Part shown: in pieces, positions 11,295 to 19,149 of the stretch
Layout: each line of letters begins with the position of its first letter
Numbering within the stretch: the first letter of the stretch is position 1
From: Sphingobium jiangsuense
Lineage (GTDB): Bacteria > Pseudomonadota > Alphaproteobacteria > Sphingomonadales > Sphingomonadaceae
Reading direction: 5' to 3'
DNA: 64,000 bases
Assembly (NCBI RefSeq): GCF_014196495.1
Contig: NZ_JACIDT010000003.1
Span: forward strand, 186,001-250,000
Position numbers and translations under genes: made by a program
The notes under the pieces: generated by a model
Database searches by the model: none
Told to the model about the DNA's origin: nothing
What the model saw: only the letters and a program-made list of their open reading frames with translations

Positions 11295-11770
11295 CGGCAG
11301 GGGAGGTAGCGGAAATGGGCAGGCGAGGCCAGAGGGATATCGCGGCGGGCGGCGGTCCGGTAGGGGCGGGTGGCGGACCTTGATCTGCCGTCATGCCAGC
11401 GCAGGCTGGCATCTGTGCGGCGGCGCGCGACATGACCTGCGACCCCGGCCTGCGGTGGGGTGACGAAGAGGTAGGGATGGGGTGGGGAGGGAGAAAGGGG
11501 CGCTCTCCCCGAAGTCATGACCCAGCCCGGCGCCGCCCTCGCATAGAGGAAATTGACTTGCCCTGCTTCCGGTGACATCCTTCGCCCATGACGGCATCCA
11601 TTCGTCCTTTCCACTTCCGCCATGACGGAGGACAGCTGCTTGCGGGCGTCCAGCCCCAGGTTCGGTGCACCCTGCCCTGAGCCTGGGGGCTGAACCGATC
11701 GGATGGAAATCGTGCCCGCGCTGCGCCCAGCAGGCCCCGGCACGGAGATTTGGACAAAGGACGTACCAGC
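11295..11770. other. Intergenic region with repeat and rnk leader
   Basis: This 476-base gap separates divergent genes. It contains one family A repeat (11388-11465). The rest (11466-11770) should hold the promoters for both sides; no clear -35/-10 pair or terminator could be pinned down. Confidence 0.5.
11388..11465. repeat. Dispersed palindromic repeat, family A copy 2
   Basis: CCGTCATGCCAGCGCAGGCT followed by GGCATC, the linker GGCGCGCGACATGACCTGCG, then ACCCCGGCCTGCGGTGGGGTGACG. The first stem is shorter than in copy 1 because the right arm stops after GGCAT. Confidence 0.75.
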
Positions 11771-12172
11771 ATGACCAACAGCAAGGCGGCGCGCCGCCCC
11801 CCCGTTCACATGATCGACAGCGAGGCCGACGCGCTGACCGACCTCGCGCTCGGCGTGGAGGAGCGGCTGCCGCAGGTGAGCGAGATGCTGCTCAAGGAAA
11901 TCGCGCGCGCGCATATCCATAGCGCGAAGACCATCCCCGCCGACGTGGTGACGATGCAGTCGACGGTCGAGTTCACCGATGGCGCGACCGGCGCGCGGCG
12001 GGTGGTGCAGCTGGTCTATCCCAAGGATGCCGACATCGCCGACGGGCGCATCTCCATCCTGACGCCGGTGGGGGCGGGGCTGATCGGCCTGCGCGAGGGG
12101 CAGGCGATTCTCTGGCCCGATCGCGGCGGCAAGGAGCGCGTGCTCACCATCGACAAGGTCCGCCGCGATTGA
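11771..12172 (+). CDS. rnk: Rnk-type nucleoside diphosphate kinase regulator (GreA/GreB C-terminal fold)
   Basis: A protein of 133 residues with the N-terminal coiled region and C-terminal GreA/B-type FKBP-like domain of the Rnk family (VTMQSTVEFTDGATGARRVV, QLVYPKDADIADGRISILTP, GLREGQAI). Rnk proteins bind RNA polymerase without the long GreA coiled coil. The ATG at 11771 was preferred over one at 11750. The end overlaps the start of the histidine kinase gene, so the two are probably translated together. Confidence 0.85.
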   Translation: MTNSKAARRPPVHMIDSEADALTDLALGVEERLPQVSEMLLKEIARAHIHSAKTIPADVVTMQSTVEFTDGATGARRVVQLVYPKDADIADGRISILTPVGAGLIGLREGQAILWPDRGGKERVLTIDKVRRD

Positions 12173-13554
12173 CGGGGCGCCGGAACAGCACCGGAAACAC
12201 GGAAGGCCAGAATCGGGAAGGGCTGATCCGGGAAGGGCTGATCCGGGGGCGGCTGCGGCCGCACCGGTTCGTCGGCTATGCGATGCTGCTGATCCTCGCG
12301 GTCGGCATCGTCGAGGTGGTGGCGAGCACCCTGTTCTACGAGGCGATAGACCGGCAATCGGTGCAGGAGGACCATGCGCGCCGCGTGGCCGAACTGCTGG
12401 TCGTCAGCCATCGCGTGCATGATCTGGACCCCGGCCTGACCGCCGGGGTGATGAGCACCCATCATCTCCACGCCGCCACCGCCGCGACCCCGTCGATCCG
12501 CGCGATGGGGAAGGAGGGCGACGTCGCGGACATCCGGCGGCGCATATTGAAGTGGGAGCCGGATCTGGCGCGGCAGACGCTGCTGCTCGACATAGAGCGC
12601 AAGCCCTATGGCAGCCGCGATCTGGTCGGCGCGATGCGGCTCGATGACGAGACATGGCTGAATTTCCGCTCGCGCGATATCTCGACCGGCTGGCCGATCG
12701 CGCTGCGGGCGATGGTCATGACCCTGCTCATCACGCTGATCGCCGTGGGCGTGGGCGTCTATGCGCTGCGCGTGCTGACGGCGCCGCTGCGCAAATTGTC
12801 CGAAGCCGCCGAGACGCTGAGCCACGGCCAGAAGCTGGCGCCGATCCGCGAAAGCGGCCCCGCCGACCTGCGCAACCTCGCCCGCTCGTTCAACGACATG
12901 CAGGCGCGCATCGCCGGGCTGGAGGAGGACCAGGCGCGATCGTTCGAGGCGATCAGCCATGACCTGCGCACGCCGCTGAGCCGGCTGAAGCTGGCGTCCG
13001 ACTTCATGGGCGAGAGCGAGATCGCCAAGATCGTCAGCACCAGCGCGGACGAGATGGAGGCGCTGCTGATGTCGCTCCAGCGCTTCCTGCGCGCGCAGCA
13101 TCTGGAGGGCGGCGCGCCGGAGCCGGTCGATCTGGTGCCGATGGTGCGCGACATGCTGGCGTCGCTGGGCGAGCAGGCGAGCCTGATCGCGCCCGCGCAG
13201 GCACCGGTGACGACCTGGCGCGAGCCGCTGGCGATGGCGGTGCAGCCGCTGATCGACAATGCGCTGCACCACGGCACGCGGGCCGAGGTGCGGGTGGGCA
13301 CGCTGGGCGACCGCTGGATGATCGAGATCGCCGACGACGGGCCGGGGCTGGCCGAGGAATATTTCGAGCGGGTGCGCGATCCTTTTTTCCGCGTGGACGA
13401 GGCCCGCCCGCGCGACACCGCCGGTTTCGGCCTCGGCATCCCGACCGCGCACCAGATCATGGAGCGCTTCGGGGGAAAGCTGGAATTCCGCAACGATCCG
13501 GCGGGCGGCTTCGTGGCGCGGCTGATCGTGCCCGAGCCGGAGGACGGGGTGTAG
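12169..13554 (+). CDS. Sensor histidine kinase (HAMP, HisKA, HATPase)
   Basis: A membrane kinase of 461 residues. It has a transmembrane helix at about 38-60 (GYAMLLILAVGIVEVVASTLF), a periplasmic loop, a second helix at about 183-205, HAMP, the phospho-acceptor box FEAISHDLRTPLSRLK (about 260-275) and an ATPase domain with PLIDNALHHG, IADDGPGL and GFGLGIPTAHQI. No response regulator lies beside it, so it is an orphan here. The TTG at 12169 overlaps the rnk stop; a later start close to the first helix is possible. Confidence 0.9.
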   Translation: MTGRRNSTGNTEGQNREGLIREGLIRGRLRPHRFVGYAMLLILAVGIVEVVASTLFYEAIDRQSVQEDHARRVAELLVVSHRVHDLDPGLTAGVMSTHHLHAATAATPSIRAMGKEGDVADIRRRILKWEPDLARQTLLLDIERKPYGSRDLVGAMRLDDETWLNFRSRDISTGWPIALRAMVMTLLITLIAVGVGVYALRVLTAPLRKLSEAAETLSHGQKLAPIRESGPADLRNLARSFNDMQARIAGLEEDQARSFEAISHDLRTPLSRLKLASDFMGESEIAKIVSTSADEMEALLMSLQRFLRAQHLEGGAPEPVDLVPMVRDMLASLGEQASLIAPAQAPVTTWREPLAMAVQPLIDNALHHGTRAEVRVGTLGDRWMIEIADDGPGLAEEYFERVRDPFFRVDEARPRDTAGFGLGIPTAHQIMERFGGKLEFRNDPAGGFVARLIVPEPEDGV

Positions 13555-13582
13555 CTGGTTTCGGCCAGAAGCGTCCCTTTGC

Positions 13583-13682
13583 CTTCATCGTCACCCTGAA
13601 CTCGTTTCAGGGTCCATTTCGCCGGATTGACCATCGGTCTGTGGGGCTTGATGGATGCTGAAACAAGTTCAGCATGACGATT
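13583..13682. repeat. Dispersed repeat, family B copy 2
   Basis: The same core as at 7243-7362 (TTTCGCCGGATTGACCATCG, GGGGCTTGATGGATGCTGAA). This copy has ACTCGTTTCAGGGTCC where the other two carry an extra GATTAGCTGCGCTGGCC-like insert. Confidence 0.85.
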
Positions 13683-13723
13683 GGGCTATGTCAGTTTTCC
13701 ACCTCAAAACAAACGCATTTCCG

Positions 13724-13801
13724 TGACATGCCAGCGCAGGCTGGCATCTCAGGAGGCGGCGCGCGACCGGGCCTGAGACCCCCAGCCTGCGCTGGGTGAC
13801 G
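13724..13801. repeat. Dispersed palindromic repeat, family A copy 3
   Basis: GACATGCCAGCGCAGGCTGG, then CATCTCAGGAGGCGGCGCGCG and CCCAGCCTGCGCTGGGTGAC, whose second hairpin CCCAGC/GCTGGG is intact. Confidence 0.75.
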
Positions 13802-13889
13802 AGTGGGGCGGGGGTAGGAAGGGGCGCCATTGGCTTGGTACATCGCCTTTTCCAAGTCAATCGTCACGTCCGGCGGCCTGTGCCCCTCC

Positions 13890-13927
13890 ACCATGCTTCG
13901 CATGGTTCCCCTCCCCCAAAGGGGGAG
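13890..13927. repeat. Twin hairpin in front of the GTA cluster
   Basis: ACCATGC-TTC-GCATGGT is followed 4 bases later by CTCCCCC-AAA-GGGGGAG. Both stems are 7 bp and perfect. The second is not followed by a T run, so termination is uncertain; it may be another dispersed palindrome. Confidence 0.6.
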
Positions 13928-14098
13928 TATTAACCTATTTGGTAATTTTTTCTTGACATCGTCACGCTGTTCTGGCACATGTTGCGACAGTGGAAAAATC
14001 TGAGTCGCGCCGCGGGGCGGCGGCGGGAAGGGCTGGGACCGGTGACGGTTTCCGGCCCTTTTGCGTTGCCGTCCCTTTCGCGCGGAACCGGAGGCATG

Positions 14099-14695
14099 AT
14101 GGCGGTCGAGGGAAAGGGCGGCGGACGGAGGAAGAGCGCGGGGCTGGTGTTGCAGCGGGGCGTGTCCGGCGGCGTGCAGCGCCGGAAACAGAAAAGGACC
14201 CGCTGGACGGCGAAGCGGCAGGCGCAGTTCATCGAGGAGTTGCAGGCGAGCTGCAACGTGATGGAGGCGGCGCGGCGCGTCGGCGTCCATCCCGGCCAGA
14301 TCTATGCGTACAGGCGGCGCGACCCGGCCTTTGCGGCGCAATGGGCCGAGGCGCTGGAGCAGGGCTATGCCGAGCTGGAGATGCTGCTGCTGCGGCAGGC
14401 GATCCACGGCACGGAAACCACCGAGACGGTGGAGGACGGCAAGGGCGAGGGCGGACGGCGCACCAAGCGGGTGCACAGCTTTCCCCATGCGGTCGCGCTG
14501 CGCCTGCTGCTGGCGCACAGGGGCACCGTCGATGCCTATCGCGCGGAAAAGGGCAGGCGGGCGGATGAAGGCGAGCCGGGCGGCGCGGATGTGCGGTCGG
14601 AGATCCAGCGGCGGATCGCGGCGATGCGGCCCGATGCGGCGGGCGATGCGGCGGGCGGCGACGAGGCGGGCGGTGCGGAGGACGGTGAGGCATGA
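14099..14695 (+). CDS. GTA/phage small terminase-like DNA-binding protein (gp1 position)
   Basis: A protein of 198 residues at the head of the structural cluster, in the position of RcGTA g1, the small-terminase-like gene. A basic N-terminus (RRKQKRTRWTAKRQ) is followed by a helix-turn-helix-like segment (NVMEAARRVGVHPGQIYAYR, about 60-79) and a helical part ending in an Ala/Gly/Asp-rich tail. Its role would be DNA recognition for headful packaging with the large terminase, whose start overlaps its stop by 4 bases. The start is either of two tandem ATGs at 14096 or 14099; GGAGG at 14090-14094 favours the second. Confidence 0.75.
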   Translation: MAVEGKGGGRRKSAGLVLQRGVSGGVQRRKQKRTRWTAKRQAQFIEELQASCNVMEAARRVGVHPGQIYAYRRRDPAFAAQWAEALEQGYAELEMLLLRQAIHGTETTETVEDGKGEGGRRTKRVHSFPHAVALRLLLAHRGTVDAYRAEKGRRADEGEPGGADVRSEIQRRIAAMRPDAAGDAAGGDEAGGAEDGEA

Positions 14696-16020
14696 GCCGC
14701 TCGCAATGGGAGGAACTGGCCGACTGGCCGCCCGATCGCCTTGCGGCCTTTCTCGACCAGATCGGCGAGGTCGGGCGGATGACGCTGCTGCACGACTGGG
14801 CGGTGCATGCGCGGCCGGAGCAATTGCCGCCGCCGGGCGACTGGCGGCTGTGGCTGATGCTGGCCGGACGCGGCTTCGGCAAGACGCGGGCCGGGGCGGA
14901 ATGGGTGCGGTCGATCGCGGAAGCGGACGGCGGCGCGCGCATCGCGCTGGTCGGCGCGAGCCTGCATGAGGCGCGCAGCGTGATGGTGGAGGGGGAAAGC
15001 GGCCTTCTCGCCATCGCGCCCTGGTGGGACCGGCCGATCTGGCATCCGGCGCTGCGGCGGCTGGTGTGGAAATCGGGCGCGCAGGCGATGCTGTTCGGCG
15101 CGGCCGACCCGGACTCGCTGCGCGGCCCGCAATTCACCCATGGCTGGGCCGACGAGATCGCCAAATGGGCGAACGGCGAGGCGGCGTGGGACAATCTGAT
15201 GCTCGGTCTGCGGCTCGGCCGGACGCCGCGCCTGCTGGCGACGACCACGCCGCGCCCGGTGCCGCTGATCCGGCGGCTGATCGCGCAGGGCGGCGTGGTG
15301 GTGACGCGCGGGGCGACGCGGGACAACCGCGCCCATCTGCCGCCCGCCTTCCTCGCGGCGATGGAGCGCGATTACGGCGGCACGGTGCTGGGGCGGCAGG
15401 AGCTGGACGGCGAGCTGATCGAGGAGCCGGAGGGCGCGCTGTGGACGCGTGCGCTGATCGAGCGGTGCCGGGTGCGGCGCGATGCGCTGGCGCAGCCGGG
15501 CGGCGTGGCGCTGAACCGGGTCGTCGTCGCGGTCGACCCGCCCGCGTCGAGCACGGGCGACGCCTGCGGCATCGTCGCCGCCGGCCTGGGCGCGGACGGG
15601 CGCGCCTATGTGATCGAGGACGGCACGGTCGCGGGCGTCAGCCCGGAAGGCTGGGCCGCGCGCGTCGTCGCGCTGGCGATGCGGCACGGCGCGGACCGGA
15701 TCGTCGCGGAGGCCAATAATGGCGGCGAGATGGTGGGCAGCGTGCTGCGCGCCGCGCAGGCGGACCTGCCGCTGCGGCTGGTGCATGCGAGCCGGGGCAA
15801 GGCGGCGCGGGCGGAGCCGGTCGCCGCGCTCTACGAACGCGGGCGCGTCGCCCATGCCGGTGCTTTTCCCGAGATGGAGGACCAGATGTGTGCTATGCTG
15901 ATCGGCGGAGGATATTGCGGGCCGGGCCGGTCCCCCGATCGCGCGGATGCGCTGGTCTGGGCGCTGAGCGAACTCATGCTCGGCAGGAGGATGGAGAACC
16001 AGCGGGTAAGAACCCTTTAG
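14692..16020 (+). CDS. GTA/phage terminase large subunit (gp2)
   Basis: The packaging ATPase and nuclease, 442 residues. Walker A is LAGRGFGKTRAGAEW (about 62-76), Walker B is in FTHGWADEIAKW (about 149-160), and the C-terminal RNase-H-like nuclease begins at VVVAVDPPASSTGDACG (about 278) with a second acidic cluster at IVAEANNGGEM. This is the terminase type shared by RcGTA and HK97-like phages. In RcGTA the portal gene follows directly; here a LuxR gene and two hairpin repeats intervene. Confidence 0.93.
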   Translation: MSRSQWEELADWPPDRLAAFLDQIGEVGRMTLLHDWAVHARPEQLPPPGDWRLWLMLAGRGFGKTRAGAEWVRSIAEADGGARIALVGASLHEARSVMVEGESGLLAIAPWWDRPIWHPALRRLVWKSGAQAMLFGAADPDSLRGPQFTHGWADEIAKWANGEAAWDNLMLGLRLGRTPRLLATTTPRPVPLIRRLIAQGGVVVTRGATRDNRAHLPPAFLAAMERDYGGTVLGRQELDGELIEEPEGALWTRALIERCRVRRDALAQPGGVALNRVVVAVDPPASSTGDACGIVAAGLGADGRAYVIEDGTVAGVSPEGWAARVVALAMRHGADRIVAEANNGGEMVGSVLRAAQADLPLRLVHASRGKAARAEPVAALYERGRVAHAGAFPEMEDQMCAMLIGGGYCGPGRSPDRADALVWALSELMLGRRMENQRVRTL

Positions 16021-16163
16021 GAGGCCGCTCGACATTCAGTCCATGCGGGCCTGCAAAGCGCGCTTTTCTGTGCTTCGGTGCTCACGACCCTGTAGGTCGC
16101 TGCGCTCCGATGCTCGAAAATCACGCTTTTCGGCTCCACCTGAACTGAATGTCGAGCGGCCTC
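16021..16163. repeat. Long hairpin repeat, family D copy 1
   Basis: Starts directly after the terminase stop. The perfect 20-bp basal arms are 16021-16040 and 16144-16163 (GGCCGCTCGACATTCAGT and its complement). The inner part shares most of its sequence with copy 2, including TTCGGTGCTCACG and CTGCGCTCCGATGCTCGAAA. The apical hairpin is CGACC-CTGTA-GGTCG (16085-16099). The basal arms are unrelated in sequence to those of copy 2, so pairing is kept while sequence is not. Confidence 0.85.
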
Positions 16164-16237
16164 GGGGGCGCTTTCAAGTCGGATGGGCCTTCTGGCGGCG
16201 TGGCGACAAGGAATATCTGACGTGCGAGGATCGATGC

Positions 16238-16963
16238 ATGAATGTGGATATCGTCCCGGAACTGGATCTGATCGGTCAGGCGGAGAGCCCGCGCGCGCTG
16301 TGGCGCCCGTTGCGCCGCTATTTCCGGTCCAAGGGTTTCGAGGGGCTGGCCTATTTCATCGCCAGCCCGCAGGCGCGCGGGGCGATACGGGGCTTTACGG
16401 TCATTCATCGCGGCTTTCCCCGCGCGGTGACGCGCCGCTATATCGACGAGGGCTGGGGCGCGCGGGACCTCGGCCCCGCCTATGCGATCGCGCAAGGTGT
16501 GCCGGTGCGGTGGAGCGACGGCACCCGCGCGCTGGAGGGCGACGACGAGCATGCGGCCTTTCGCGACGCGATGCATGCGGTCGGGCTGGGCGACGGCTAT
16601 AACCTGCCGGTCTACGGCCCGCGCGGCCGCAACGGGACGATCGCGGTCGGCAACCCGGTGAGCGAGGAGGCGCTGGACAAGGCGCCGCTCGACGAGATGC
16701 ACCTGATCGCGCAGGCGGCGCATATGCGGCTGTGCCAGTTGCTGCCCGACCTCAGCCTGCCCGGCCCGTCGCTTTCGGCGCGCGAGCTGGAGATACTGGA
16801 ATGGGTGGCGCGCGGTAAAAGCAACGGCGTGATCGCGGAAATACTCGACCTCTCCGCCGCGACGGTGGACACCTATTTGCGGCGGATATTCGGGAAGCTG
16901 GATGTGTCCGACCGGACTTCCGCCGCCGTGCGGGGCGTTGGGATGGGGCTGATCGCCGCTTAG
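16238..16963 (+). CDS. LuxR-type solo transcription regulator
   Basis: A protein of 241 residues with an N-terminal autoinducer-binding-like domain (about 10-165) and a C-terminal LuxR helix-turn-helix (SLSARELEILEWVARGKS and AEILDLSAATVDTYLRRIFG, about 175-225). Ligand-pocket positions typical of the family are partly kept: Asp in ARDLGPAYA, Trp in PVRWSD and the GLGDGYNLPV strand, but the Asp-Pro pair is split by two residues. No luxI-type synthase is in the window. It sits between terminase and portal genes with hairpin repeats on both sides; the GAGGA box at 16226-16230 suits the ATG at 16238. It may regulate the GTA, or be cargo; both are inferences. Confidence 0.88.
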   Translation: MNVDIVPELDLIGQAESPRALWRPLRRYFRSKGFEGLAYFIASPQARGAIRGFTVIHRGFPRAVTRRYIDEGWGARDLGPAYAIAQGVPVRWSDGTRALEGDDEHAAFRDAMHAVGLGDGYNLPVYGPRGRNGTIAVGNPVSEEALDKAPLDEMHLIAQAAHMRLCQLLPDLSLPGPSLSARELEILEWVARGKSNGVIAEILDLSAATVDTYLRRIFGKLDVSDRTSAAVRGVGMGLIAA

Positions 16964-17105
16964 CAGGGGCCGAAATCCGCCCCATGCGGGGCTGCGAGCG
17001 GCGCTTTTCTGCGCTTCGGTGCTCACGTGCCTCAAGCACGCTGCGCTCCGATGCTCGAAAATCACCACTCTCGCCTCCACCTGGGACGAATTTCGACCCC
17101 TGCTA
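16961..17105. repeat. Long hairpin repeat, family D copy 2
   Basis: The basal arms 16961-16980 and 17086-17105 pair at 17 of 20 positions (TAGCAGGGGCCGAAATCC against AATTTCGACCCCTGCTA); the left arm begins with the luxR stop codon. The apical hairpin is CGTGC-CTCAA-GCACG (17026-17040), the same position as CGACC/GGTCG in copy 1 with changes on both sides. The element could also end the luxR transcript, though no T run follows. Confidence 0.85.
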
Positions 17106-17164
17106 ACTCTTGTCCTTCCGGTTCCGATTGAACCGGACGAACTGCTTTTTTGGGAGCAGCATTT

Positions 17165-18334
17165 ATGAAATTATTCGGATGGAAGGGTGCGGCGGGTTCG
17201 CCGCGCCCGGCGCTGTCGCGCACCCATGGCTGGGGCGCGGCGGGGTGGATGGCGGGCGGCGCGGCGGCGGGGGAATGGCCCTCCGCCTATGAGCCGCAGG
17301 TGCGCGCGGCGGTGCTCGCCAATCCGGTCGCGCAGCGGGCGGTGCGGCTGGTGACGGAGGGCGCGGGCGGCGCGGCGATCCGTGCCGCGGGCGCCGCCGC
17401 CGCCGACAATGCGCGCGCGTGCGAGCTGGCGACACGGGTGTCGGGCGGGCAGGGGCTGGTCGAGACGCTGGCACTGCACCTGTTGCTGCACGGCAATGCC
17501 TATGCGCAGATAATGTGCGACGCCGGCGGCGAGCCCGCCGAGCTGTTCGCGCTGCGCCCGGAGCGGGTCGGCGTCGAGGTCGACGCGCGGGGCTGGCCGG
17601 TCGCCTATTGCTATCGCGTCGGCGACCGGACGAGCCGCCTTTGCGCCGAGGACGGCGCCGGGCGGCCCGCGATCGTGCATTTGAAGACGGCCAACCCGCT
17701 CGACGATCATTACGGGCTGGGGTGCCTTGGCGCGGCGTCGGGTCCGGTGGCGATCCACAATGCGGCGACGCGCTGGAACAAGGCGCTGCTCGACAATGCG
17801 GCGCGGCCCAGCGGCGCGCTGGTCTACGATCCGGGCGATGGCGCGACGCTTTCGGCCGAGCAGTTCGCCCGGCTGAAGGCGGAGATGGAGGCGGCCTTTC
17901 AGGGCGCGGCCAATGCCGGGCGGCCGATGCTGCTGGAAGGGGGATTGAGCTGGCAGACGCTCAGCATGTCGCCGTCCGAGATGGATTTCGTCGCGCTGAA
18001 GCAGGGTGCGGCGCGGGAGATCGCGCTGGCCTTCGGCGTGCCGCCGCTGCTGCTCGGCCTGCCGGGCGACAATACCTACGCCAATTATCGCGAGGCGAAC
18101 CGCGCGCTGTGGCGGCAGACGATCCTGCCGCTGCTCGGCAAGATATTGGGCGGGCTGGCGCAAGGGCTGCGCGGCTGGATGCCGGGGCTGGAGCTGGCGC
18201 CCGACCTCGACCGCCTGCCCGAACTGGCGGAGGAGCGGGACGCCCAATGGCAGCGCGTCGGCGCGGCGGATTTCCTGACGGCGGAGGAAAAGCGCGCGAT
18301 GCTGGATATCGACCCGAAGGGAGGCAGGGCATGA
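17165..18334 (+). CDS. GTA/phage portal protein (gp3)
   Basis: An HK97-type portal protein of 389 residues that forms the dodecameric channel at the head vertex. Family features include PQVRAAVLANPVAQRAVRLV near the N-terminus, LALHLLLHGNAYAQIM, the region MDFVALKQGAAREIALAFGV and PPLLLGLPGDNTYANYREAN (about 285-315). The ATG at 17165 has a GGGAG box; 17150 is a poorer alternative. The stop overlaps the next gene. A 7-bp hairpin CCGGTTC/GAACCGG at 17118-17136 lies in its leader. Confidence 0.93.
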   Translation: MKLFGWKGAAGSPRPALSRTHGWGAAGWMAGGAAAGEWPSAYEPQVRAAVLANPVAQRAVRLVTEGAGGAAIRAAGAAAADNARACELATRVSGGQGLVETLALHLLLHGNAYAQIMCDAGGEPAELFALRPERVGVEVDARGWPVAYCYRVGDRTSRLCAEDGAGRPAIVHLKTANPLDDHYGLGCLGAASGPVAIHNAATRWNKALLDNAARPSGALVYDPGDGATLSAEQFARLKAEMEAAFQGAANAGRPMLLEGGLSWQTLSMSPSEMDFVALKQGAAREIALAFGVPPLLLGLPGDNTYANYREANRALWRQTILPLLGKILGGLAQGLRGWMPGLELAPDLDRLPELAEERDAQWQRVGAADFLTAEEKRAMLDIDPKGGRA

Positions 18335-18642
18335 GGGACAGCGATATCGTCGCGGGCCTCGTCGCGCAGGCGGAGGGACTGGGCGGCGACCTGGTGATGC
18401 TGCGCGCGCTGGTCGAGGAGGCGAGCGAGATGGGCGCGGGCCGGGCGCTCGACCGGCTCGGCCTGTCCGACCGCGCCGCCGAGGGCGATGTGCGGGAATT
18501 GCGCGAGCTGCTGGGCGCGTGGCGGGATGCCAAGCGCGCGGCGAAGGGCGCGGTGATCGGCTGGCTGGTGCGCGCCGGGCTGGCGCTGATGCTGATCGGC
18601 ATGGCGGTGAAGCTGGGCCTGTTCTCGCTGGTGCGCGGATGA
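18331..18642 (+). CDS. Small GTA protein between portal and protease (gp3.5 position, DUF6127-like)
   Basis: A protein of 103 residues. An N-terminal helical part (VAQAEGLGGDLVMLRALVEE) is followed by RDAKRAAKGAVIGWLVRAGL and a hydrophobic segment (LALMLIGMAVKLGLF) that looks like a transmembrane helix. The position between portal and protease matches RcGTA g3.5. Its role is not established. It overlaps its neighbours by 4 bases at both ends, indicating tight translational coupling. Confidence 0.75.
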   Translation: MRDSDIVAGLVAQAEGLGGDLVMLRALVEEASEMGAGRALDRLGLSDRAAEGDVRELRELLGAWRDAKRAAKGAVIGWLVRAGLALMLIGMAVKLGLFSLVRG

Positions 18643-19055
18643 GCGGCCCAGCGGAAACGGCGGGCGTGCGCTTCGCGGGCTATGCGGCGCTGTTCGACCG
18701 GGAGGATCGCGGCGGCGACATCATCCGCAAGGGCGCCTTCGCCCGCGCGATCCGGGCCTGGGATGCGCGGGCGGTGCCGCTGCTGTGGCAGCACCGCCCC
18801 GGCCGTCGCATCGGCATCGTCGAGAAGATGGCCGAGGACGAGCGTGGGCTGCGCGTGATCGGGCGGCTGGACGGCGAGGCCGGAGAGGCCGGCGCGCTGC
18901 TGAAGGCGGGGCGGGTGACGGGCCTGTCCTTCGGCTATCGCGTCGCACGCGCCGACGGGCGCTGCCCCCGCGTGCTCAAGGATCTGGATCTGGTCGAGGT
19001 GAGCCTCGTCACCTTTCCGATGCAGCCGGGCGCGCGGGTTCACGCGGTCGAATAG
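18639..19055 (+). CDS. GTA/phage prohead protease, HK97 type (gp4)
   Basis: A protein of 138 residues of the U35 protease family, which cleaves the capsid N-terminal delta domain during head maturation. It opens with the typical FAGYAALFDREDRGGDIIRKGAF. The catalytic His is in PLLWQHRPGR and the Ser in VTGLSFGYRV (family assignment), and it ends with the conserved LVEVSLVTFPMQPGARV. It is shorter than the HK97 enzyme but usual for GTA versions. The next gene, capsid, is preceded by a terminator-like hairpin. Confidence 0.9.
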   Translation: MSGPAETAGVRFAGYAALFDREDRGGDIIRKGAFARAIRAWDARAVPLLWQHRPGRRIGIVEKMAEDERGLRVIGRLDGEAGEAGALLKAGRVTGLSFGYRVARADGRCPRVLKDLDLVEVSLVTFPMQPGARVHAVE

Positions 19056-19095
19056 GGTGGGGCGGCATTCTGCCCCACTCTGAGAGGTTCCCAAA

Positions 19096-19120
19096 GGCTC
19101 CGCACATGCGGGGCCTTTTT
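19096..19120 (+). terminator. Rho-independent terminator or attenuator before the capsid gene
   Basis: An 8-bp stem GGCTCCGC-ACAT-GCGGGGCC with one G-T pair, followed directly by five T. It lies in the 94-base gap between protease and capsid genes, 30 bases before the capsid start, in the middle of an otherwise co-directional cluster. Confidence 0.7.
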
Positions 19121-19149
19121 CGTTGCAACGGGCATGACAGGAGAAGCCT

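Larger units (their letters stand above)
13555..14098. other. Repeat-rich gap in front of the GTA cluster
   Basis: Contains a family B repeat (13583-13682), a family A repeat (13724-13801) and two adjacent hairpins (13890-13927). An AT-rich stretch at 13928-13960 holds TTGACA (13953-13958) and is the likely promoter region of the GTA cluster, although no good -10 follows at 16-18 bases. Confidence 0.5.

Noticed and set aside
13930..13945. CtrA-like site (TTAA...GTAA) before the GTA cluster
   Set aside because: The spacing is 8 instead of 7 and the second half is imperfect; such matches are common by chance in AT-rich patches.
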